Shown: positions 36,553 to 45,300 of the stretch, one piece after another
How positions within the stretch are numbered: the stretch's first letter is position 1
How the letters are laid out: every line of letters begins with the position of its first letter
NCBI GenBank assembly: GCA_963781785.1
Contig: CAWAHD010000003.1
Coordinates: 124,001-188,000, forward strand
From: CAWAHD01 sp963781785
GTDB taxonomy: Bacteria > Planctomycetota > Planctomycetia > Isosphaerales > Isosphaeraceae
Length of the DNA: 64,000 nucleotides
Direction of reading: 5' to 3'
The notes under the pieces: generated by a model
What the model was told of the DNA's origin: nothing
The model's database searches: none
Seen by the model: only the letters and a program-made list of their open reading frames with translations
Program-made: the position numbers and the translations under genes

Positions 36553-36574
36553 TGAGAGTGAGCACGATAATCGA
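36553..36574 (+). repeat. Element B right terminal repeat
   Basis: Reads TGAGAGTGAG then CACGATAATCGA; a second copy, CAAGATAATCGATGG, begins 24 bp further in. It matches 17 of 22 positions of the left end of the same element in inverted orientation. Confidence 0.75.
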
Positions 36575-36699
36575 GGACACTCTGATCAAGATAATCGATG
36601 GTTCATCGCTCGCCGGATGATCGGCCGGAGTACCGGTGGCCTCTTCTCTGATCGGTCGTTTGACGGGGTGGTGCGGAGACAATGCCGCGTAGCGGTTTC

Positions 36700-37050
36700 T
36701 CACCAGCGCCGGATCCAGGGCACTTCACGACCGAGCCTCTGGCAGAGGTCGATGGCCGCGTGATGTAGGGGCAGCTTGGTAGCAACGGCCCAGAGATCGA
36801 GCTGGTTGCCATGGCTGTGGCAGCCATGGCAGTAGTAACGACCGGTGGCCAGGTTTACTGAAAAGCAGCGACTGCGCCGGGACGCGGACTCGTGCAACGG
36901 GCAGACGCCGTAGCACTGCGCACCGCATCGAGCCGAGGGCTGGAACCCGAGGAGCGTCAGGACCTGCTCCATCGTGATTTCGGCGCGCAGCACGTTGAAG
37001 TCTACGCCGGGCACGGGTGATCCTGTCTCGGTGGAAGTGACGCGCTCCAT
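36700..37050 (-). CDS. CHC2 primase-type zinc finger protein, gene 5 of element B
   Basis: 116 residues from the ATG at 37050 (MERVTSTETGSP). It carries MEQVLTLLGFQPSARCGAQC, CPLHES, YYCHGCHSHGNQLDLW and the conserved end DLCQRLGREVPWIRRW. As in element A there is only the zinc module and no primase core. Just upstream is the conserved stem-loop. Confidence 0.85.
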   Translation of the reverse strand: MERVTSTETGSPVPGVDFNVLRAEITMEQVLTLLGFQPSARCGAQCYGVCPLHESASRRSRCFSVNLATGRYYCHGCHSHGNQLDLWAVATKLPLHHAAIDLCQRLGREVPWIRRW

Positions 37051-37057
37051 TGGAATC

Positions 37058-37095
37058 GTTCCGTTCCCTCTCAACTCTCTATGGGGAACGGGAAC
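37058..37095 (-). promoter_or_regulatory. Stem-loop between genes 4 and 5 of element B
   Basis: On the minus strand GTTCCCGTTCCC (37095-37084) and GGGAACGGAAC (37068-37058) enclose 15 nt, the same arms and loop length as in element A. Here it lies wholly in the gap between the two genes. Confidence 0.6.
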
Positions 37096-37110
37096 GGCCC
37101 ATCCAATCGA

Positions 37111-38094
37111 TCAATCCCGGCGCTGCCAACCTGCGGGCGTGCGGCACAGCCGGCCAGCTTGCTCCAGCGACTCAAGCACCTCGCCCAGGCGCTCATTCTT
37201 GACCCCGAGGGTATCCCGGATCCTGGCTCGCGTCGCGGTCGCGCCCTGACCCAGAAGGTCCAGCACGCGCTCCTCGAGGCTGGGCTGCTTGCCGTCCGTG
37301 GCAACCTTGGTCGAACCATCCCGCAGCTCCCCGATGACTTCCAGGTGGGTCGTCTCGGCGTCAGTCGTAACCAGTTGCAGACAGACCGGCGCTGACGCTG
37401 GCGCGGCGCGGTGCTCGCTGGAGAGCACCAGTTGTTCCCTGGCTCGCCGGAGGTAGAGGTTCGAGTCGCCGAAGGCATGGATGTCGCCGGAGCCGCGCAA
37501 CCCCTGGCCGGCGGCCACTCCTCCGACGGCATTCTTGCGCGTGTGATGCACCAAGAGGACCGAGAGATCGAGGTCCCTTTGCAACGACCGGAAGTACGCC
37601 AACAACTCGGCCACTTCGCCTGCGTTGTTCTCATCGATGCCGTGCAGCCGCACCAAGGGATCCAACAGCAGGAGCCGGGGCCGGAGCCGCCTGGCGGTCT
37701 CCTTGAGCCTGGTGCGGTCGGCACTCCGGTCAAGCCGGAGCAGAGGCGCCGTGATCACGTGGATGCACACCTGGCTCAGTTCCAAACCGCGATGCCGGGC
37801 CATCCCCTCGACGCGCTCGCGCACGACCGGCAGTGCGTCTTCAGCCAGGTAAGCCAGGACCGGCCCCGGGTCCGGCGCGGCATACCTTCCCAGGCATGCC
37901 GTGCCGGTGGCAACGCTCAAGGCAATGTCCAGCCCCAGCCAGGTCTTGGCGCACTTGGGAGCGCCGCCGATCACGCCAACCGAGCTTGCTCCCCAGAGCT
38001 GCTCGACAAGCCAGCGATGGCCGCTTTCCCCGCTCTCAATCTCTCCCACACGCACGACCGGAAGGGGTTGATCCGCAGTCGCGGGCATCTTCAC
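37111..38094 (-). CDS. RepA-like AAA_25 ATPase, gene 4 of element B
   Basis: 327 residues from a GTG that overlaps the gene 3 stop (GTGA). It has the Walker A variant GGAPKCAKTWLGLD, Walker B LLLLDPLVRLHGIDENNAGEV, SVLLVHHTRKNAVGG and a C-terminal winged helix (RARIRDTLGVKNERLGEVLESL, GRLCRTPAGWQRRD). Closely similar to the element A protein across its whole length; it ends at QRRD, without the extension seen in A. Confidence 0.85.
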   Translation of the reverse strand: MKMPATADQPLPVVRVGEIESGESGHRWLVEQLWGASSVGVIGGAPKCAKTWLGLDIALSVATGTACLGRYAAPDPGPVLAYLAEDALPVVRERVEGMARHRGLELSQVCIHVITAPLLRLDRSADRTRLKETARRLRPRLLLLDPLVRLHGIDENNAGEVAELLAYFRSLQRDLDLSVLLVHHTRKNAVGGVAAGQGLRGSGDIHAFGDSNLYLRRAREQLVLSSEHRAAPASAPVCLQLVTTDAETTHLEVIGELRDGSTKVATDGKQPSLEERVLDLLGQGATATRARIRDTLGVKNERLGEVLESLEQAGRLCRTPAGWQRRD

Positions 38095-38936
38095 ACCTTC
38101 ACTTTCTTCCGAAGTGCAGGGCGTGAATGCCGCGGCTCGAAGACCTCGAAATAGGACTTCTCGTCAAGCTGCGCAACCTCATGCGCCATGCCATGGGCCA
38201 AGAGCTCGGCCCCCATGATCATGAGCACGCGGTAGTTGCCCGCGCTGTGATCGACCAACGTATCCATCAGCTCGGCCGTCATGAGCGTCGGGCTGCCGGC
38301 CTTCTGGAGCGCGTGGCGGAGCAAATCCAATAATTCATCGCGCGAGGCGGGCTCGGTCGCCAGTCGCGTCCGGATCCGACTTCCCAGCGGAACGAGCTGC
38401 TCGGAGCGCAACAGTTCCAACAGCCTGCCGTCTCCCGAGAGGACCACCGTCAACAGCGATGTCGCGTCGAAGTCGGCACTGGCGAGAATCCTCAGCTCGG
38501 CCAGGACCTCGCTGGGCATCTCCTGGGCCTCGTCGATCAAGAGCACCGGCCTGATTCGGGACGAGGTCACATGGGTCTTCCAGCGCTCGCGGAGCGCTTT
38601 GAATCCCCCCCAGCGATTGGACGGAGTGAGCTTCACCGCGAAGATATCGCCCAGCTCGCGGTAGAAGTCGGAGCTTTTCGACTGGGGCCTCTCGATCACT
38701 CCCACTGTGACGTCCCGCGCCGTGGACAGCCGCCCGGCAACAATGCGCAGCGCCACCGACTTGCCGGTGCCCGGCTCGCCCGAAATCAAAGCAAAGCCCC
38801 CTTCCTGCACCAACTGTTCGACGCACCAGGCGAAATTGTCGATCTTGGGAGTCACCAGCAGCCCGTCGCTGGGGAGCTCCGGTGAAAACGGGTTCCATTT
38901 CAGCCCGTAGACTGAGAGGAGTTTCTTGCTATTCAT
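38091..38936 (-). CDS. ExeA/TniB-like AAA ATPase, gene 3 of element B
   Basis: 281 residues, the same length as in A. Walker A GEPGTGKS, Walker B VLLIDEAQEM, opening YGLKWNPFSPELPSDG and the C-terminal LKKVKV-type basic tail (ALRKKVKV). Overlaps gene 2 by 4 bp and gene 4 by 4 bp. Presumed target-binding activator of the transposase. Confidence 0.9.
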   Translation of the reverse strand: MNSKKLLSVYGLKWNPFSPELPSDGLLVTPKIDNFAWCVEQLVQEGGFALISGEPGTGKSVALRIVAGRLSTARDVTVGVIERPQSKSSDFYRELGDIFAVKLTPSNRWGGFKALRERWKTHVTSSRIRPVLLIDEAQEMPSEVLAELRILASADFDATSLLTVVLSGDGRLLELLRSEQLVPLGSRIRTRLATEPASRDELLDLLRHALQKAGSPTLMTAELMDTLVDHSAGNYRVLMIMGAELLAHGMAHEVAQLDEKSYFEVFEPRHSRPALRKKVKV

Positions 38937-40405
38937 GATGCGTCTTCTCCGTTCTCGGGAGGTGATGGCTTGGGGAGGTACGCCGGCGGCAGCCCCGTGG
39001 CGGAATACTCCTGGAGGATACGCTTCAAGAGCGGTGGCAACGGGCTGCCTTGACGTGGGTTGTCGGCTGGGGGCATTTCGGTCGCCTCAGGCTCGACACA
39101 GGCGCGGCGGCCCTCGGCGTTGGCGGCTTTGTTGATGGGATAGATCGGAGCCAGAATGGTTCCGTTGCGCTGGTCAACCAGATCGACCCGGCCGAGGTTC
39201 CAGCGGGCATACCGCACGGCGACCTCGCGCAGGTGGCGGTACCTGCCCGGAATCTCAAAGCGCACCCCCTCGACCGAGATCGTTCCGTCGCTCTGCCGCT
39301 GAATTCTCCTGGTTTCTAGTCGAAACGCATCGCGGAGCGACTCGCTCTTTGGGCTATCGCGCAGCACCTCCGGCGCGTGGCGGAAACGGTCGACCGGCGA
39401 GCTGGAGGTCTCGCGGTGCACCGCCTTGTTGTACTCGATTTCCGCCCAGGCCTGAGTCGCCACGTTGAGGAATTCGAGCGTCAGCGACGGGACGCCGTCG
39501 AGCATATTCAACAGCCGTCCTTCGAGTGTACCCCAGAACGCCTCTTGCTTGCCGTTCTGATAAGGGCTGTAAGGAAGCGTCCGCTCGTGGACGATTCCCA
39601 GGCGCAACAGCCCCTCGGTGAACTCGTCTGCGACCATTGCCGGACCGTTGTCAGTCAAGAGAGCACGCGGCAAACCGCGTTTCTGGATCGCCTGGGACAG
39701 CCCGTGGACGAGGTCTTCGGCGGTCTCGGAGAGGTACCACTGGATGTGGCAGCAGAGACGCGAATGATCGTCGAGGATCCCCAGGGCGATCGGGCAAAGC
39801 CAGCGACCGCCAGGAGTGAGGACCTTGAGCGAGCCGTGGTGAAAATCCAGGTGCCACAGCGAGCCGACGTAGGCGGTTTCGTAGCTGCGGATCTCGAGCG
39901 TCTGACGCCTCTGTTCGGCACGGACAGCGCCTGCGCGAGTGTTGGTCGGGAGCTTCGGCTTGCGCACCCAGCCATGGGCCAGCATGTACCGCCTTACGGT
40001 GGAATAACAGCGCAGCGGCCCCAGTGCGAGTTCGGCCTGTACCAAGGCGGCCAGATTGTCGTAGTGAAGTTGGTAACTCCAGTGCGGGTGGTTGCGATAT
40101 TGGGCATGGAGCCGCTCCGCCAGTGCCGGCGGAAGGGAGACCTTGCCGCAATCCTTGCGCACGGCGCGGCGCAACGCACGGAGAGGATTATCGCGCCGCG
40201 CCGCGTAATACCAGCGTTCGATGGTGGACGCGGCAAACTGGACATCGCAATCGGTCACGGGATGGCGCCAGGTCTTCTCTGCGAGCGCGCGGATGGCCGT
40301 TTTGAGCTGTCCGCGCGCAGGGGGAGAGCTGAAGAGCGAGCCGACGATGGAAAATCGGAACCGCGCCCAGTCGCCGTTGGTCGGATTTTTGGGTGTTTGG
40401 GTCAT
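38933..40405 (-). CDS. DDE (rve) transposase, gene 2 of element B
   Basis: 490 residues, ATG at 40405 after AGGAGACGTG (the same leader as in A). Catalytic Asp in LWHLDFHHGS, Asp in LLTDNGPAM and Glu in NGKQEAFWG, with 35-residue spacing between the last two. Differences from the A copy are spread along the protein, with the N-terminal DNA-binding part and the C-terminal tail the most variable. The frame is intact. Confidence 0.9.
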   Translation of the reverse strand: MTQTPKNPTNGDWARFRFSIVGSLFSSPPARGQLKTAIRALAEKTWRHPVTDCDVQFAASTIERWYYAARRDNPLRALRRAVRKDCGKVSLPPALAERLHAQYRNHPHWSYQLHYDNLAALVQAELALGPLRCYSTVRRYMLAHGWVRKPKLPTNTRAGAVRAEQRRQTLEIRSYETAYVGSLWHLDFHHGSLKVLTPGGRWLCPIALGILDDHSRLCCHIQWYLSETAEDLVHGLSQAIQKRGLPRALLTDNGPAMVADEFTEGLLRLGIVHERTLPYSPYQNGKQEAFWGTLEGRLLNMLDGVPSLTLEFLNVATQAWAEIEYNKAVHRETSSSPVDRFRHAPEVLRDSPKSESLRDAFRLETRRIQRQSDGTISVEGVRFEIPGRYRHLREVAVRYARWNLGRVDLVDQRNGTILAPIYPINKAANAEGRRACVEPEATEMPPADNPRQGSPLPPLLKRILQEYSATGLPPAYLPKPSPPENGEDAS

Positions 40406-40513
40406 CACGTCTCCTCACGAAACGGGTGAAGGGTCCGCGATAACCTCTATAGCTCAGCCGGCGGAGGTGCCTGGAAAGCATCCTCTGCGTGCCGGACGCG
40501 ACCAGCAGGAAAG

Positions 40514-41095
40514 CTAGCTCGGCGGGCCTGTGGCGGTCGTGATCGGAGAGAGAAAGCGCAGCAGCCGCCCCCAGCCGTCGCAGTCATCGCAGTGGTCGCA
40601 GCGGAGGAGGAAGGCGTTCAGCAGTGACAGTGGCAGGGTCGCGACATCGGCGAGCAGTTTCACGCGAGCTCCTGCAACCTTCCAGAAGTGGCTCTGGGGA
40701 AAGTGGTCGCGCCAGAACTCCTCCCAGCGGACAATGGTCCGGCGATCGACGTCGAAGAGTGTGGAGAGCTGACGGACCCGCTGCGGCGTTGGACCGTGCC
40801 GCATCGCACTAATCAAAACGATGAACGCGCCCAGGTAGATCTTTCGGCCGAGGAACCGCACGGATGGCGGTGTGGCTCGTTTTCTGCATTGGTCTCGATT
40901 GCAGCAGAAGCTGAATCTGGTCTTGTAGGTGCCCAGCGGCGGGTCGGGGCCGCCGCGCGGCTGGCGGGGGTAGTCAGCACGGTGCAAACGTCCACCGCAC
41001 CGACACCCCTGGCGGCGGGTGATCTCGGCAAGATCCTGGTCGATCGTGAAAAGAAACGCCCAGAACGTAGCGTTGAAAGGCGATGCGTGATACAT
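40514..41095 (-). CDS. Zinc-finger/HTH protein, gene 1 of element B
   Basis: 193 residues. Cysteines are kept in CRCGGRLHRADYPRQPRGG and FSFCCNRDQCRKRATPPSV, and the HTH-like part is RVRQLSTLFDVDRRTIVRWEEF. By eye only about 60% identical to the element A protein, the lowest of the five pairs, as expected for a regulator or a target-choice factor. The B copy also has extra Cys/His near the C-terminus (LRCDHCDDCDGW), absent from A. The ATG is 5 nt from the upstream inverted repeat. Confidence 0.8.
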   Translation of the reverse strand: MYHASPFNATFWAFLFTIDQDLAEITRRQGCRCGGRLHRADYPRQPRGGPDPPLGTYKTRFSFCCNRDQCRKRATPPSVRFLGRKIYLGAFIVLISAMRHGPTPQRVRQLSTLFDVDRRTIVRWEEFWRDHFPQSHFWKVAGARVKLLADVATLPLSLLNAFLLRCDHCDDCDGWGRLLRFLSPITTATGPPS

Positions 41096-41100
41096 CTGAA

Positions 41101-41134
41101 GTACTCCGGGTTGGTTGGTATCCTTCCGGAGTAC
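41101..41134 (-). promoter_or_regulatory. Inverted repeat before gene 1 of element B (probable operator)
   Basis: GTACTCCGG and CCGGAGTAC (9-nt arms) separated by 16 nt, immediately upstream of gene 1 of element B. Same arms and spacing as in A, different spacer. Confidence 0.6.
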
Positions 41135-41227
41135 ACCCCTCGCCGAACTCGATCAAGTGATCAGGTTCCGCGAGGGGATTTTTCTTGCCAGCCTCAGATA
41201 ACTTGCTTAGGAATCGCGAATTTCACA

Positions 41228-41249
41228 TCGATTATCTTGGCCACGCACA
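41228..41249 (-). repeat. Element B left terminal repeat
   Basis: Read inward from 41249: TGTGCGTGGC then CAAGATAATCGA. A weaker motif copy (CAAGTTATCTGAGG) begins 34 bp further in. Alignment with element A at 8262 fixed this boundary. Confidence 0.75.
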
Positions 41250-41281
41250 GGTCCCATCACGTGTATCGAGGAGAGCCTCCC

Positions 41282-42886
41282 ATGACCAGTTTAGCCGAGC
41301 GGTTTGCCGAGGACATCACCCTGGAGTATTCCCTCATCGACCGCATGCGCGTCCGCGGCCACATCATGAAACTGCAAAATGTGGGAATGCTCGGTGCCTT
41401 CTTTCAGCGCTTCCGCGGTGTCGACTGGATCGAGCCCCGCGACCTCCAAGAGCTCACCACTGAGTTCGTGCAGTCCGTCGAGGCGTTGGCCCAAACGAAC
41501 GGCATCCCGCTGCTCGCGGCCAAGCCCGGTGAGGGGCACGTTGATCAAGCTGCTCGGTTCCTGGACCGCGTGGCTGACCGCGATGAAGCCATTTACTGCA
41601 TCATCAAAGTTCAGGAGGAAGTTTCATCGTTCGTTTCCTACGTCCCCAAGCACGGAGAGGACAGAACACGCAAGATCGCCCGTGGCCGCCGCCGCGTCAA
41701 TCACTACTACTTCTTCATCAAGGATCGCCAGTTCGGCGTCGGCAATTCCATCCGCATCAGCAGCTACGCGCCCTTTGGTGTCACCGTCTGCCTCAATGGC
41801 CACCATTTCGTGGCCCAGCAACTGCGCAATCGCCAGGTCGGTTTCGAGATGCGCGATAACCTGTTCGTGGCCGTGGACAAACCGAACGTCTTCCATCGCG
41901 CCTGTGAGGCGCTCACACCTCAAACCATCGCTGCTTTTTGCAATCGCTGGGTCTATCGTTGTATTCCCTTGCTGACCCCGGCGGCGCGCCGTGAAGGGTT
42001 CACCTACCAGTGGTATCTGGACCAAGTTGAACGCTGTCATAACTTGATCTTCGCCACGGCCACCCGGCTCAACGCCTTGTTCGGTCGGTTGCTGGACCGG
42101 GGCCGAGTCGTTGGCCAACCGCATGTCATCAGCCGTCTCTTCCAACGCCAAGTGCAGGCCCGCCGCACTGGTGGTCGCGTCTATCGCACCACCCAGGAAG
42201 ATTATTGTCTGAAGGCATGGCACAAGAAGACCTACATCAAACAGTACAACAAACAAGGAGCGGGCCTCCGCACGGAGACATGCACGCACGACGTGCGCGA
42301 GTTCGGCACCGGCAAGGCGCTCGTCAACCTGCCTTATCTGCTGCGCTGTATGGACCACTGCAATCAACGCCTGTTGCGCTGGCAAGACACCATCGACCAC
42401 ACCACGGTCGCGGCTGATTTTGTGGAGAAGCTCGGACAGCCCACTGTCCCTGCACAGGGACAACGCGTGCCCGGCATTCACCTGCATAATCTCCGTCTGA
42501 CTTGGGTGCTGGCGGCAGTGCTTCAGTTTGCCCACATCATCACCGGGTTCCGCAACCGCGAGCTACGCAGCTACGTGCACCGCCGTTTCGGGCTGAGCCC
42601 TGACGACTATACGGCGGCTCAACTTCGCTACGATTTGCTCAAGTTGCAGGCCAAGGGATTGCTTCGCAAACTGGAGGGAACGACGCACTACGTGCTGACG
42701 CCCCAGGGGATGGCCCAAGGCACAGCGATCATCAAACTCAAAGAGTGCCTCAACGGCACAATAGGGGAACCTCTGGATGAGCCTCCGGAAGTCGGCTCCC
42801 CCCAGCCCCCTCTGCAAAAAGAATTCCGCCAAGTCCGCCGAGCACTCAAAGAGCTACTCCAAACCGCCGGACTCGAGGCCACCTAA
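41282..42886 (+). CDS. Unassigned 534-residue protein with C-terminal winged helix
   Basis: ATG at 41282 with AGGAG about 10 nt upstream; the frame is open further upstream only because it runs antisense through element B. Conserved-looking blocks are RVNHYYFFIKDRQFGVGNSI, then SSYAPFGVTVCLNGHHFVAQQL, LKAWHKKTYIKQYNKQGAGL with RTETCTHDVREFGTGKAL, and ITGFRNRELRSYVHRRFGL. The last 100 residues look like a winged helix (TAAQLRYDLLKLQAKGLLRKL, THYVLTPQGMA). I recall a widely scattered family with these blocks annotated only as hypothetical. Conserved His, Lys and Glu in the middle could form a catalytic site, but I cannot name one. It lies between element B and a broken IS1634-like end, suggesting a mobile context. 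Confidence 0.75.
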   Translation: MTSLAERFAEDITLEYSLIDRMRVRGHIMKLQNVGMLGAFFQRFRGVDWIEPRDLQELTTEFVQSVEALAQTNGIPLLAAKPGEGHVDQAARFLDRVADRDEAIYCIIKVQEEVSSFVSYVPKHGEDRTRKIARGRRRVNHYYFFIKDRQFGVGNSIRISSYAPFGVTVCLNGHHFVAQQLRNRQVGFEMRDNLFVAVDKPNVFHRACEALTPQTIAAFCNRWVYRCIPLLTPAARREGFTYQWYLDQVERCHNLIFATATRLNALFGRLLDRGRVVGQPHVISRLFQRQVQARRTGGRVYRTTQEDYCLKAWHKKTYIKQYNKQGAGLRTETCTHDVREFGTGKALVNLPYLLRCMDHCNQRLLRWQDTIDHTTVAADFVEKLGQPTVPAQGQRVPGIHLHNLRLTWVLAAVLQFAHIITGFRNRELRSYVHRRFGLSPDDYTAAQLRYDLLKLQAKGLLRKLEGTTHYVLTPQGMAQGTAIIKLKECLNGTIGEPLDEPPEVGSPQPPLQKEFRQVRRALKELLQTAGLEAT

Positions 42887-42927
42887 AAACCAAAATCTTT
42901 TCTTACTTTTTCAGCGGTGAAACTTTT

Positions 42928-43319
42928 AGGAAGCACCGCCAGCAGTACGTCCTTGCGGCCGAGGTCGGCAACGACCCGTTGCTTGACCTTGCCGTCCTCG
43001 CGGTAGGCTTCGACGATACGGACGTATTCGTTGACGGTGCCATTGGTGGAGCGAATTCGCACGGTTCTGGGATACATGATTGGGCGAAAGCCTCGGTGGC
43101 GGAACGGATCGGACGTGTCCGGCCAGGCATCGCGTCAAGTATCACGACAGGATTCAACTATTTCAAGGCTATTGTACCGCATAATATCGGTATATATCAG
43201 TATACTTTGTCACTACGCCTTGAAGAGAACCGGGAGGTTGCCCGTGCGCAAAGCCCGAAAAAACAGGCATTCGACTGCACGGGGCTGCGCGTCCCTACTG
43301 TTTTCACCTCAAACATGGG
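42928..43319 (-). pseudogene. IS1634-like element, 5' end fragment
   Basis: Nearly identical to 47126-47515: the IS end (CCCATGTTTGAGGTG reading inward) with CTAG outside it at 43320-43323, the leader, and the first 51 codons of the transposase (MYPRTVRIRSTNGTVNEYV to VLLAVLPK). The match stops at TTAGGAAGCACC, after which the frame runs into unrelated sequence (SFTAEKVRKDFGF). The remaining three quarters of the IS are gone. Confidence 0.85.
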
Positions 43320-43375
43320 CTAGTCCTATGCTTCCAGCTACGCGATAAGACTGACTTTTGTTCTGAGATGGTTTC

Positions 43376-44158
43376 TTACCGCGATGTATTGGCTGGGTGA
43401 GTGGACGAAGACGTGGACAAACCCACGCCTGCGTGGATCGGCGAGTGAGATGTCTGGTGGCGAAGGATCTCACCTTGCTTGAGATAGATAACAGACTCAG
43501 CGATCTTCACTGCATGATCGGCGACACGCTCCAAGTTGCGGGCGGTGTTGACCAGCCGGAGCCAAGTGTTAATTCGCTCTGGATTGCGCACGATCTCGAC
43601 CTTGAGCTGCTTCTGGACAGCGCGGTAGTCAAGGTCCACTTGGCGATCAGCTGCGATAACAGCTTCAGCACGGGAGACGTTTGACTGAGTCAGCGCGTCG
43701 AGGCTATTGCGAATCTGGGCTAAGGCTTCGAGCGCTAGTTTCTCCAGGGGCTCGGGAATTGGAAAGGCCTGAGGGTCACCAGTCAGCTTCTTGACACGCT
43801 TAGCAATATGCCGGGCGAGTTCACAGAGCCGCTCCAGATCGCCATTGATCTTAAGTACGGCAGCGACCCGACGTAGATCTGAGGCAACTGGCTGGTGCAA
43901 CGCCAGTACCCGGACGCACTCGCGCTCGATCTGCACTTCCCAGCGGTCGACGGACCTCTTTCGCCGCTTCAACTCGTTAGCTAGTTCAAGCCGGCCATCG
44001 CACAGAGCGTGAATGCTCTGGTTCAGCGAGTCCTCGACCACAGCCGCGAGCTTGAGTACCTCAGACCAAAGCCCTTCGATATCCCTAAGGAAGGTCCAGC
44101 CGACAGTGGCTCGTTCGTTAACCCAGTCCGAATCCGTCGCGTCGCGTTCCTGTGGCAT
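43376..44158 (-). CDS. phoU: PhoU-like phosphate signalling protein
   Basis: 260 residues from the ATG at 44158, with GAGGA upstream. Two PhoU-type three-helix halves: LAAVVEDSLNQSIHALCDGR with the E-R-x-C region RECVRVLALHQPVASDLRRV, and a second half with LEALAQIRNSLDAL, NTARNLERVADHAVKIAESV, which contains the metal-cluster acidic residues. PhoU normally represses the Pho response together with the PstSCAB transporter and PhoR. No pst genes are adjacent; both neighbours are IS fragments, so the gene has been isolated from its usual context or was always alone. Confidence 0.88.
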   Translation of the reverse strand: MPQERDATDSDWVNERATVGWTFLRDIEGLWSEVLKLAAVVEDSLNQSIHALCDGRLELANELKRRKRSVDRWEVQIERECVRVLALHQPVASDLRRVAAVLKINGDLERLCELARHIAKRVKKLTGDPQAFPIPEPLEKLALEALAQIRNSLDALTQSNVSRAEAVIAADRQVDLDYRAVQKQLKVEIVRNPERINTWLRLVNTARNLERVADHAVKIAESVIYLKQGEILRHQTSHSPIHAGVGLSTSSSTHPANTSR

Positions 44159-44286
44159 CGGCACGGTCCTCGTCGTCTTAACGTGTCGGAGTAACTTGAC
44201 CCGATCATGGTTTGGTCTTATTGATTTAGAGTGGCTCAGAGTGTCTCGACCATATTTGAAATGAGTAGCGGTTCTTCCTGAGATAG

Positions 44287-44990
44287 TTACGCCACGTTTT
44301 GCTTGCTTCCAGCCGGTTGTTCGCGCAAGAGAGACTCGAGAACCTTGAGAAGGGTTGGCATCGCGAGACGGCCTTTGACTCGGCAGAACTTGGCCTTCGC
44401 TCGCAGCAGACCGGCTGCACACCAATGCTTCGCCATGTCGCCATCACGCCATCGGGTCACACGAAGAATGCCCCGCCGCGTGACGCTCAAGGCGAACTCG
44501 ATCAGGTTAGTTGTCACCAATGTGCGACGCAGCGCTGATGATATGCTCAGGCGCACTACCGTCAGCGTCTCCTCCAGCCCTTCTCGCAGGCTCGCGGTCG
44601 CGTCGGGGCTGATCAGGCTCAGCCACTTGACCACACCTTCCAGGGACTCCTTGGCCACTTCGTCATCGTCCTCCTCGTAGGCCGCACCAGGCCGCTGATC
44701 CAGCTCCGGTTGGTGCTTCTCTGACACATAGGTCTCCACGTTTCGCTTCTTGTGGACCTGGTACCGCTGGATCACGGCGTTCTGGCCCCCAGCCGCCGTC
44801 TCGCCGCATGCAACGCCTTGGCCCCGTCGAGCAGTAACAACGTCGGCTGTATCGCGTCCAGCTCTCGCTCTCGGAGGTCTTCCAGGAGTGCAGGGCAGAC
44901 CGCTGTGTTCTCGATTGCCCCTTGCCGCAGGCCGAGAGTTCCTTTCGTACCGTCCTCGGTGATTTCCATTACTACGACCATGTATACTAG
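44287..44990 (-). pseudogene. IS256 (mutator-type) transposase fragment
   Basis: Two frames separated by a one-base slip near 44780: MEITEDGTKGTLGLRQGAIEN with LLDGAKALHAARRRL, then VIQRYQVHKKRNVETYVSEK, ASLREGLEETLTVVRL, LVTTNLIEFALSVTRR and VTRWRDGDMAKHWCAAGLL. These are the central and C-terminal parts of an IS256-family enzyme; the N-terminal third is missing. Inactive. Confidence 0.75.
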
Positions 44991-45300
44991 TTTTAGCTTA
45001 TGTTATCAAGCGGCAGCGAACAACTGCAAATCTGGGTATACGCAGCAAACTCATGATTTCTCGCGAACGCGTTAGCATACTAAGCAACGTACAAGGAATA
45101 CATGAGGCGATACGGGAAGAGCCTGGGAGAGGGGAAGAACAACGCCCTGAAGATGAAGGCAAAAGGGCCAGGTTACGGTAAAGCCAGCTCTCAGCGGCAT
45201 GACGGCTATCTCGATCAAGTTGACCGCCATCTTGATTCACGTCTGTAGCCGTTCACAGTTGGGGATTGTCGTTTGCGAATGATGGAATTATTCTACGAGC
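44991..45300. other. Intergenic, 310 bp
   Basis: Between two transposase fragments. No gene or IS end recognised. Confidence 0.4.

Larger units (their letters stand above)
36553..41249 (-). mobile_element. Element B: second copy of the five-gene transposon
   Basis: 4697 bp on the minus strand, colinear with element A across all five genes and both ends. The outer flanks are DUF1670 (at the right end, 36552) and the upstream region of a 534-residue gene (at the left end, 41250), with 5-bp flanks TAGGC and GGTCC, so no target duplication. The copies have diverged moderately (gene 1 most), so they are not a recent duplication, yet all ten genes are open in both. See findings for the shared non-coding structures. 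Confidence 0.85.

Noticed and set aside
40440..40475. tRNA-like string TATAGCTCAGCCGG between genes 1 and 2 of element B
   Set aside because: It resembles a tRNA D-arm, but no T-loop (GTTCGA-type), anticodon stem or acceptor pairing could be found, and the homologous stretch of element A does not share it.
40688..41281. N-terminal 198 codons of the long open frame ending at 42886
   Set aside because: This part is antisense to gene 1 of element B and crosses the transposon end; the Shine-Dalgarno and family-like sequence begin at ATG 41282.
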